DNA from: Noviherbaspirillum pedocola
Lineage (GTDB): Bacteria > Pseudomonadota > Gammaproteobacteria > Burkholderiales > Burkholderiaceae_D
Direction of reading: 5' to 3'
DNA length: 64,000 nt
Assembly: GCF_016632335.1 (NCBI RefSeq)
Contig: NZ_JAEPBG010000020.1
Span: forward strand, 1-64,000
Shown: in pieces, positions 57,002 to 64,000 of the stretch
How the letters are laid out: every line of letters starts with the position of its first letter
Position numbering within the stretch: the first letter of the stretch is position 1
Made by a program: the position numbers and the translations under genes
The notes under the pieces: generated by a model
The model's input: only the letters and a program-made list of their open reading frames with translations
What the model was told of the DNA's origin: nothing
Databases searched by the model: none

Positions 57002-59730
57002 ATGAATAATCCGCTCGCGATACGCAACCCCAAACCGAATCGATTTCGCCCCAGCCTGCGCGTTTGGCTGGGGTTGGCGCTTGGCTCATTGATCATCTTG
57101 CTGGCGGTGACCATCGCCGGCGCTTTGGAACGCGTAGCGCGCCGAGAAGTCATGAAAGTGTCTTCTCAAAATCTGGAAAACATCAGCCAGCAGATGGCGA
57201 GAGAAATCTCCTTTGGCATGACGCGCTTCGGCAAGGAAGTCATGACCGAGGCGCTCCTGCCAACGCTGCGCAACCCTCTATCGTCTCCCGAGCAAATTCG
57301 GCCGCTGCTGGATCAATTCGTCGCGCTCCATCCGGAATTCTCTTACCTGGGCGTAGTTGATATTCCTTCTGCCACCGTCGTGGCGTCGAACGCGGGATTG
57401 TTTGAAGGAGGCAGTGCAAAAGGTCGGCCTGTTTTTGAGAACGGACGCAAGGGCCTTTTCCTCGGCGATGTGCATCCCGCAGCAAGGCTTGCCGAGCTTC
57501 TTCCAAAAGCCAGCAATGGAGACGCACTGCGCTTCCTGGATGTCGGCGCACCCATCATGGATGCCGAGGGCGTCAAGATACGTGTCCTCGCCGCCCATAT
57601 CAGCTTTGAGTGGACGCGGCAAATACGGGAACAGATCCTTGCACCAACCAGAGACTTGCGCGGTGTTGAGGCACTCCTGGTTGATAGCGCTGGCAAAGTG
57701 GTTCTGGCTCCCAACGATTCCATCAAGGTTGGAGAACCGATCAGGGAATTGGTGAGGGGCAAGTGGGCGATATTGCTTCAATCCGTACATGGTCGGATGG
57801 CGCGTCATATATAACAGTGTCCAGCGCAGTACTTCCGAACGGCGCCTTCGACGGCTTCGGTTGGCGCGTGGTGACGCGCCAGCCCGAACACTTGGCCATG
57901 GCGCCGGCTGCCAGCCTGCGTTCATCCTTCTTTCTGGGCGCCTCGTGTCTTGGATGCCTGGCAGCCACACTCGCCTGGTTAATTGCAAACCGGGTTGCGC
58001 GGCCGGTCACGGCACTTGCCGAAGTCGCCAGGCGGATTGGCGTCGACAGTGGCGAGCTGCACGCAGCGCCTTCTGGAATCGGCGAGATCGATCAGGTGCG
58101 CGAGGCGCTGGTCGAGCTTGCCCAGGACCGCAGGCGACACAGCACGGCACTCGCGGACCGCGAAAGGCGCTTTGCCGTTTTTGCGGACCTTATGCCTCAC
58201 CTGGTCTTCGAAACGGATGCAGACGGTCAACTGACATACGCCAACCGCCAATGGATAGCGCAGCTGGGCCCCTTCGATGGCATGAGCCTGACGAAGCTCA
58301 GCGCAGGCATGCTCAAGGAAGACCGCGAAGCCTTTCTGGAATCGTGGGATCAAGCGCGGATTGATGGCGGTGAACTTGATGCGCTCGCGCGCCTGCGTGT
58401 CGCCGGACTCGGTGAATCGCGGTGGTTCAGGGTGCTGGCGCGGCCCGTGTCTGGCAAAAGTGGCGCGGTCGAGCAATGGTTGGGAACGTTAAGCGATGTG
58501 AACGAGACCATCCTGATCGCCAATGGCCTGGAAAAAGCGCTGGAGCGGGAAAAGGCGGCTCGCACGGAACTTGAGCAGGTCATTGCCATGAAAGACGATT
58601 TCCTGGCAACGCTGTCGCACGAACTACGCACACCACTCAACGTAGTAGGCGGCTGGGCACAAATGCTTGAAGCACGCGCCAACGATCCCGCCTATGTGGT
58701 ACGAGGTGCCGGTGTCATTCGGCGCAACATTGACTTGCAGGCGGCGTTGATCAACGGTCTCTTGGACATGAGCGCGATAGCGGCTGGCAAGGTGGTCCTG
58801 GAGATTCAAGCAACGGATTTGGGTCAGCTGCTTGGCAGCGAGCGCGATGCGTTCACGAAGCTCGCCCATGACAGGGGCGTGAACTTGAGCATCGAGGCGC
58901 CGGAGCTGCCGATCACGATTCAAGTAGACGCGAGACGCGTAAGCCAGATTCTTTCCAACCTGTTGTCCAACGCGATCAAGTTCACCGAAGCCTCAGGATC
59001 CGTCCGCGTTCGCGCATGGGAAGAAGGAGGGTGGGCAAGCGTGGAAGTGAGCGACACTGGCTGCGGCATAGACCCGCAGTTCTTGCCTCATGTGTTCGAT
59101 CGTTTTCGCCAGCAGGACTCCTCGATGTCGCGGAAAAAAGGTGGCGTCGGCTTGGGCCTCGCTATCGCGAAGAGCTTGACGGAGCTGCAAAATGGCAAGC
59201 TCTTCGCCCACAGCGAAGGCCCCGGCAAAGGATGCGTATTCACGCTGAAGTTTCCTTGCAATGCAGCGGCGATGGGCCTTCCTTCCGCCGATGATAGCGA
59301 CGAGCCGCCGCTGGCCAATTTCGGCAGTGCGCATGTGCTGTTAGTCGAGGACAATCCGGATGCGCGGGAAATTACGGCCGACGCTCTGCGAACCCTGGGC
59401 GCGACAGTCGACTCGGCCGAGGACGCTAAGACCGCCCTCAAATGGCTTGCTGTCAATAAGTTCGATCTGCTTGTCTGTGACATAGGCATGCCGGGAATGG
59501 ATGGCTACGCGCTGATGGAACGCATACGCGCGAGCTCGGACCCGAGAGTGGCTCAACTGCCCGCCATAGCACTCACTGCCTACGCGATGTGCGATGACGT
59601 AGCCCGCGCCAAGGAGGCCGGCTTTCAGTGCCATGTCTCCAAGCCTTTTGGTTTGCTTACCCTGAGCACTGCCGTCGAAGCTGCTCTTGAACCGAGCGGA
59701 TTGGCCACGCGCCGCGAACGACACACTTGA
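57002..59730 (+). pseudogene. membrane hybrid histidine kinase broken by one frameshift
   Basis: The 5' part (from ATG 57002) encodes a first membrane helix (WLGLALGSLIILLAVTIAG) and a double-Cache sensor, and its frame ends at 57814. The rest is in another frame to 59730: end of the sensor (GDIASIRTWSDGASYITVSS), second helix, HAMP, PAS (FADLMPHLVFETDADGQLTY), HisKA (LSHELRTPLN), HATPase (NLLSNAIKFTEA, GGVGLGLAIAK) and a C-terminal receiver (LLVEDNPDAR, LLVCDIGMPGMDG). A five-G run in place of GGGG at 57756-57759 would join both parts as VRGQVGDIAS. All domains are otherwise intact, so sequence error or phase variation are as likely as decay. Confidence 0.85.
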
Positions 59731-59820
59731 GCTTGCGGGTACGAATGCACTTGAAGCAACCAGAGTGAACATAGTTTGGCGGCCATCTTCGGCCGACGTT
59801 TGCCCGACTCTTCGCCACCT

Positions 59821-60606
59821 TCATTGAGCCAGAAAACCTCCATCTACTGGCAACGTATGGCCGGTCACCATGGAAGATGCCCGACTCGCAAGGAATAGCA
59901 CCGCTCCAACAATGTCATTGACTTCTGCGATTCTTCCCATCGGCGTCATCTTCTGAATTTCGGTAATTAAATCCGGCTGCTCGAATAAGGATTCCGTAAA
60001 GTTGGTGCGCACCCAGGTAGGCGCAACCGCATTCACCCTTATGCCCTTCCGGGCCCACTCCACTGCGAGCGCGCGGGTCAGATTCACCACCGCGCCTTTG
60101 CTCGCCTGATACGAAATATTCGGGTACAGACCGCCGCCAGACATGCCCATGATCGATGCCACGTTAACGATGCGCCCTGCCCTTTCCTGCAGCATATAGC
60201 GCGCTGCAACCCTGCAGCACAGGAACACACCGGTGAGATTGACATCGATGACCTTATTCCAGTCCTCTAAAGTCAGGTCTATCGTAGGGCGCCTGATTGC
60301 AATGCCGGCGTTATTGACCAACACATCTACACGGCCGTGCCGTTGTTCAATCGCAGCAAATACCGCTTCGACATCCGACTCCCGTGTGACGTCGAGCTCG
60401 AACCAGTCAGCCGATCCACCAGTATTCACGATGCTCATCGCTGCATTTTCAGCAGCCGCCCTGTCTTTATCCAGCACAATCACTTGTGCGCCAACGCTAG
60501 CGAAGCATTGCGCAAAGGCGTAACCAAGTCCATTTCCTGCGCCGGTGACAACGGCCACCTCGCTATCCATTCTGAACAAATCAAGGGGCTTGAGAGGATC
60601 ACTCAT
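59821..60606 (-). CDS. SDR family oxidoreductase
   Basis: The 261-residue protein has TGAGNGLGYAFAQCFASVGA, NNAGIAI, catalytic Ser in VNVASIMGMSGG, YQASKGAV and a C-terminal GHTLPVDGGF, all typical of classical NAD-dependent SDRs of the gluconate/sugar-acid type. ATG 60606 is the annotated start. It is monocistronic and adjacent to the H-NS gene; substrate unknown. Confidence 0.88.
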   Translation of the reverse strand: MSDPLKPLDLFRMDSEVAVVTGAGNGLGYAFAQCFASVGAQVIVLDKDRAAAENAAMSIVNTGGSADWFELDVTRESDVEAVFAAIEQRHGRVDVLVNNAGIAIRRPTIDLTLEDWNKVIDVNLTGVFLCCRVAARYMLQERAGRIVNVASIMGMSGGGLYPNISYQASKGAVVNLTRALAVEWARKGIRVNAVAPTWVRTNFTESLFEQPDLITEIQKMTPMGRIAEVNDIVGAVLFLASRASSMVTGHTLPVDGGFLAQ

Positions 60607-60709
60607 TATTCAGTCGCTTATCCATGTCGTAATCGATGATGCAAAGCCTGCTGTTCCAACGCATGTAGATGACAGAAGAAACGATGATTCCAGAAACGAA
60701 ATGAGATAT

Positions 60710-60734
60710 GGCGCTGCATCGACAGTGCAGCGCC
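60710..60734 (-). terminator. hairpin after the H-NS gene
   Basis: GGCGCTGCA (60710-60718) pairs perfectly with TGCAGCGCC (60726-60734), starting ten bases past the minus-strand stop codon. ATATCTCATTTCG follows on that strand, only mildly T-rich. Likely terminator of the H-NS-like gene. Confidence 0.55.
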
Positions 60735-60743
60735 TCTACTCAC

Positions 60744-61286
60744 TTAATGCACCGAAGACGATGCGGTCGTCTGATGCGGAATGTTCGGGGACTGAATCAG
60801 GTATTGAGAAGCATCGCCCACGAACCATGCCGGGCGACGTCCACGGCCGGACCAGGTTTTATCAGAATTCGGGTCCTTGTATTTCGCTTCAATCTTTCGC
60901 GCGTTCCCCTGCACAGCCGCTTTTTTTGCCTTCGTGGCTCGTCCCGTTTTGCCGCCTTGCACAAGGCTCGGGCTACCATCCGCGGATCGACTTTGCGATC
61001 TCGCACGCTGCTGTTTTGCGCCGCCTGCCCTGGTGGTTTCTGCTTTTGCCTTCCGGCCGCCCCGCGTTGCGTCCAATGCGTTTGCAGACGCAAGGCGTGG
61101 CGCAGTGCTTTGGCCTCCGGCGTAATTTTCCTTGAGTGCTTTGCGCGATTCGCCGACCGCATCAATCTGTTCCAGCGCGTGCTCCAGATCCATCACCTGC
61201 TGTGTCCACAACTCGAGGACTTTTCTTGCATGGTCAAGATCAGCTTGTATCAATGCACGCGCGGATTGGAGATTACTAATCATCAT
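60744..61286 (-). CDS. H-NS family nucleoid protein with long basic linker
   Basis: The 180-residue protein has an N-terminal coiled-coil oligomerisation region (residues 1-50) and a C-terminal H-NS DNA-binding motif KYKDPNSDKTWSGRGRRPAWF. Between them is an unusually long Lys/Arg/Ala-rich linker (about 60-130, including KAKKAAVQGNARK), which resembles histone H1 tails. It probably silences AT-rich DNA. Two ATG codons (61286, 61283) follow GAGGAGCA. Twenty-odd residues past the DNA-binding motif are unusual. Confidence 0.88.
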   Translation of the reverse strand: MMISNLQSARALIQADLDHARKVLELWTQQVMDLEHALEQIDAVGESRKALKENYAGGQSTAPRLASANALDATRGGRKAKAETTRAGGAKQQRARSQSRSADGSPSLVQGGKTGRATKAKKAAVQGNARKIEAKYKDPNSDKTWSGRGRRPAWFVGDASQYLIQSPNIPHQTTASSSVH

Positions 61287-61552
61287 TGCTCCTCGTTGTA
61301 AAGAAAATCGTAAAAAGGCAGAACATTCGGGGGACGTACTCTGGCGCTGATATTAGACCTGTTCTCTCAGCCAGACACGGAAAAAATCAAGGACGAATAC
61401 CTTGGGTAACGATTGATTTATCGCAAACACCTTAAACGCATGATGATTGAATATCAGCAACACGATCTGCCCCTGCGATGCTAATGAAAAATAAATGGGC
61501 ACGACACCTCGGTTGCAAGCTAACGACGAGCAAACCTTGAAAAGGAGGAGAC

Positions 61553-62872
61553 ATGAAGAACTATACCCGCCGCCAGTTCATGCAGACTGCGACAGCGCTT
61601 ACCGTGGCATCAACCTGCAACCTGGATGCCTTCGCCACAGACTTACCGAACCAGCGTTATGCGCCTGAGAAGGGCGCCAAACTGCGCATGCTGCGCTGGA
61701 AGCGTTTCGTGCAAGGCGACGAGGATGTATGGCTGGCCAATACCAGGAAGTTCAGCGAGATGACTGGCGTCGAAGTTCGCGTCGATAGCGAAAGCTGGGA
61801 GGACGTGCGGCCGAAAGCAGCGGTGGCTGCGAATGTAGGCAGCGGACCGGACATCATTTGCGGCACCTTCGAAGATTCGCATTTGTACCCGGACAAACTG
61901 GTCGACCTGACAGACCTCGCCAATTATCTGGGAGATAAATACGGTGGCTGGTACGACTCCGCCAAAGCCTACGGCATGATCGACAAGAAGAAATGGAATG
62001 CGATCCCGATGGGTGCTGCCGGAAGCTGTATGGTCTATCGCGAAAGCCACATGAAGGCAGCCGGATTCGATACCTTTCCGAGAGATACTGCCGGCTTCCT
62101 GAAACTGTGCCAAAACCTGAAGGCGAAAGGCACACCGGCCGGATTCGCACTCGGCAACGCCACCGGCGATGCGAACCAATGGTGCCACTGGTTGTTGTGG
62201 GCTTTTGGCGGGAAGCTGGTAGATGCCAATAACAGGGTCGCCATAGATAGCCCGGAAACGGTGGCGGCGCTCGAATATGCACGGGAGCTGTATGCGACCT
62301 TTGCCCCTGGCACCTTGTCCTGGCTGGATCCGAATAACAATAAGGCTTTCCTCGATGGCCAGATCAGCCTGACCAACAATGGCATTTCGATTTATTACGC
62401 CGCGAAGACGTCCAAGGATCCGAATCTCGCCGCAATGGCCCCGGACATCAATCACGCCAACATGCCTGTCGGCCCGGTCGGTCACCCGACGGAACTCGCG
62501 CTGATTTTTCCGATGATGGTGTTCAAATACTGCAAGTACCCGAATGCGGCAAAGGAATATCTGCGCTTCATGATGGAGAAGGAGCAGTATGAACCCTGGC
62601 AGGCAGCGTCCATTGGCTATGTCACCCAACCATTGAAAGCCTATGAATCGAATGCGGTCTGGACTTCGGACCCGAAGCACACGCCATACCGCGACCTGAT
62701 GAAGGTCATGCAAAGCAATGGCTACGCCGGTGACCTGGGTTATGCCTCTGCATCGGTGATGGCCGACTTCATCGTCGTGAACATGGTTGCGGAAGCAGCC
62801 AGCGGCGCGAAAACACCCAAGGAAGCCATCCAGAGGGCTGCAAGCCGGGCTGAAAGGTACTACAAGCTGTGA
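61553..62872 (+). CDS. orphan sugar-type ABC solute-binding protein (family 1)
   Basis: The 439-residue protein has a Tat-like leader (YTRRQFMQTATALTVAST) and a family 1 solute-binding body: KPDI-like GPDIICGTFEDSHLYPDKLVDLTD, IPMGAAGSCMVYRESHMKAAG, WAFGGKLVDANNRVAIDSPE and LTNNGISIYYAAK. Sugars or polyols are the usual ligands. ATG 61553 follows AAAAGGAGGAGAC, a strong ribosome site. No permease or ATPase follows; a hairpin comes after the stop. Confidence 0.87.
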   Translation: MKNYTRRQFMQTATALTVASTCNLDAFATDLPNQRYAPEKGAKLRMLRWKRFVQGDEDVWLANTRKFSEMTGVEVRVDSESWEDVRPKAAVAANVGSGPDIICGTFEDSHLYPDKLVDLTDLANYLGDKYGGWYDSAKAYGMIDKKKWNAIPMGAAGSCMVYRESHMKAAGFDTFPRDTAGFLKLCQNLKAKGTPAGFALGNATGDANQWCHWLLWAFGGKLVDANNRVAIDSPETVAALEYARELYATFAPGTLSWLDPNNNKAFLDGQISLTNNGISIYYAAKTSKDPNLAAMAPDINHANMPVGPVGHPTELALIFPMMVFKYCKYPNAAKEYLRFMMEKEQYEPWQAASIGYVTQPLKAYESNAVWTSDPKHTPYRDLMKVMQSNGYAGDLGYASASVMADFIVVNMVAEAASGAKTPKEAIQRAASRAERYYKL

Positions 62873-62885
62873 TCGGTGCGTAATG

Positions 62886-62930
62886 AATGATGTGGCAGGC
62901 CGGGCTTGGGAGAGCCCGGCCGAAATCATT
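62886..62930 (+). terminator. hairpin after the solute-binding gene
   Basis: GGCCGGGCT (62898-62906) pairs with AGCCCGGCC (62913-62921) around TGGGAG, with an outer stem AATGAT/ATCATT (62886-62891, 62925-62930). It starts 14 bases after the stop codon. No T run follows. The rest of the gap to 63196 shows nothing else but the upstream region of the next gene. Confidence 0.5.
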
Positions 62931-63196
62931 ATGGATTTTCCGCTCGCCTGACCTGGCAGAAGACTGGGCGGCGAGTACACGAGCCCGCGCAAAGAAAGCC
63001 TTGCCTGCAATCGAAGCTCAGGGCTCGAGATTTACCATCGAGTCATGCGTCGATTGCCCAGCCCTTACACCGTGCTCCTTGCCTGACCTCCACCGTGCAT
63101 TGTTCGGCACGGATGCTTGTGGCTGAAACCTGTTAGCTTATGGCCGCACCTGACAAAATCCTTTGCCGGAAGCGGCATGCCCTTGAGGAGCTACCA

Positions 63197-64000
63197 ATGA
63201 GCAGCGAGACCGAATACATCCCACCAAGAGTCTGGACCTGGGACAAGGAAAGCGGCGGCAAGTTTGCCAGCATCAACCGGCCTGTTGCAGGCCCCACCCA
63301 TGACAAGGAACTGCCAGCAGGACGCCACCCCTTGCAGCTCTATTCGCTTGCCACGCCGAATGGGGTCAAGGTGACGGTCATGCTTGAAGAATTGCTCGAA
63401 TTGGGCCACGGCGGCGCTGAGTACGACGCCTGGCTGATACGCATCAACGAAGGCGACCAATTCGGGAGCGGGTTCGTCGCAGTCAATCCAAATTCCAAGA
63501 TTCCAGCGCTGGTTGATCGCAGTGGTGAAACTCCAGTACGGGTATTCGAGTCCGGAGCCATCCTGCAATACCTGGCCGAAAAGTTTGGCGCCTTTCTTCC
63601 AGCAGGCGGCCCTGCGCGCGCCGAATGCCTGTCCTGGCTTTTCTGGCAGATGGGCAGCGCGCCCTTTCTGGGCGGCGGTTTCGGGCATTTCTATGCTTAC
63701 GCTCCCGCCAAGTTCGAGTACCCGATCAATCGCTATGCAATGGAAGTCAAGCGCCAGCTCGATGTATTGGACCGCCATCTGGCGGAACACCATTATCTTG
63801 CAGGCGACGCTTATACCATCGCCGACATGGCGGTATGGCCGTGGTACGGCACCCTGGTCAAGGGCCAGCTTTACGAGGCGGGTGAGTTCCTCAGTGTCCA
63901 TGAGTACAAGCATGTGCTGCGCTGGACTGACGAGATTGCCTTGCGTCCGGCCGTACGGCGGGGACGCAAGGTCAACCGCGCATGGGGCGAGCCATCCAGC
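63197..64000 (+). CDS. yghU: glutathione-dependent disulfide-bond oxidoreductase (YghU-like), 3' truncated by window end
   Basis: ATG 63197, after GAGGAGCTACCA, opens a frame of 268 codons that runs off the window without a stop. The opening YIPPRVWTWDKESGGKFASINRP, then LPAGRHPLQLYSLATPNGVK, VFESGAILQYLAEKFG and DMAVWPWYGTLVKGQ match the YghU group of glutathione transferases, which act as glutathione-dependent disulfide reductases and are about 290 residues. Only about 20 residues should be missing. Confidence 0.92.
   Translation, partial: MSSETEYIPPRVWTWDKESGGKFASINRPVAGPTHDKELPAGRHPLQLYSLATPNGVKVTVMLEELLELGHGGAEYDAWLIRINEGDQFGSGFVAVNPNSKIPALVDRSGETPVRVFESGAILQYLAEKFGAFLPAGGPARAECLSWLFWQMGSAPFLGGGFGHFYAYAPAKFEYPINRYAMEVKRQLDVLDRHLAEHHYLAGDAYTIADMAVWPWYGTLVKGQLYEAGEFLSVHEYKHVLRWTDEIALRPAVRRGRKVNRAWGEPSS

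Noticed and set aside
61496-61535. Possible sigma-54 promoter (GGCAC...TTGCA) upstream of the solute-binding gene
   Set aside because: The distance between the GG and GC elements is 15 bases instead of 10, so it does not fit the sigma-54 consensus.

Overview
The window looks like chromosomal DNA of a GC-rich beta-proteobacterium, most likely a Burkholderiales member near the Oxalobacteraceae (Herbaspirillum, Noviherbaspirillum or Massilia type). The reasons are the gene families present: an H-NS protein with a KDPN..TWSGRGRRPAWF tail, PEP-CTERM proteins, fused TRAP permeases, a DUF6351 esterase-like protein, many LysR/IclR/PadR regulators and GGDEF/HD-GYP signalling. The genus is an inference. 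I see no rRNA, convincing tRNA, CRISPR array, phage module or intact insertion sequence. Layout, left to right. 0-3.4 kb: palindromic and hexamer repeats, then a diguanylate cyclase and an HD-GYP phosphodiesterase. 3.7-12.3 kb: methyltransferase with XRE regulator, a large secreted DUF6351 protein, an orphan PhnD-type binding protein, an MFS exporter, a KGG stress protein and a small outer-membrane protein. 12.4-18.1 kb: a GarR-like dehydrogenase with a carboxymuconolactone-decarboxylase-like protein, a candidate small RNA, and an IclR-controlled operon (PuuE-like deacetylase, asparaginase-like amidase, MFS) with two matching operators. 18.3-24.4 kb: PQQ-type sugar dehydrogenase with DUF2231, a hydrolase, two PEP-CTERM proteins and a secreted unknown. 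24.6-32.5 kb: four-domain rhodanese coupled to a cysteine-dioxygenase-like cupin, an MFS/LysR pair, an SDR, and a LysR/quinone-oxidoreductase pair. 32.4-43.8 kb: a long catabolic operon read leftward: RuBisCO-like protein, DUF1537 kinase, TRAP transporter, SDR, pyruvate kinase and enolase. It ends in decayed remnants of a PdxA-type dehydrogenase and a DeoR regulator, and a divergent LysR gene with a perfect dyad lies upstream. The best reading is uptake of a branched or four-carbon acid sugar (apionate/isoapionate-like), oxidation, phosphorylation, cleavage by the RuBisCO-like protein to a glycolytic intermediate, and dedicated enolase/pyruvate kinase to pyruvate. 43.8-50.9 kb: a 1-kb gene-poor stretch, a frameshifted cytochrome c, a thiolase, a dienoyl-CoA isomerase-like crotonase and a 2,4-dienoyl-CoA reductase carrying an extra NTF2-like domain, with a divergent PadR gene and twin operators. 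51.4-59.7 kb: a signalling island with two different double-domain KaiC-like ATPases, a single-domain response regulator, a soluble hybrid histidine kinase and a membrane hybrid kinase broken by one frameshift; no kaiA or kaiB is visible. 59.8-64 kb: SDR, H-NS-like protein, an orphan solute-binding protein and a YghU-type glutathione transferase running off the end. The two most interesting parts are the RuBisCO-like catabolic operon with its decayed tail and the KaiC-like/histidine-kinase island. Two genes (cytochrome c and membrane hybrid kinase) are each broken by what looks like loss of one G in a short G run, so sequence error must be considered.
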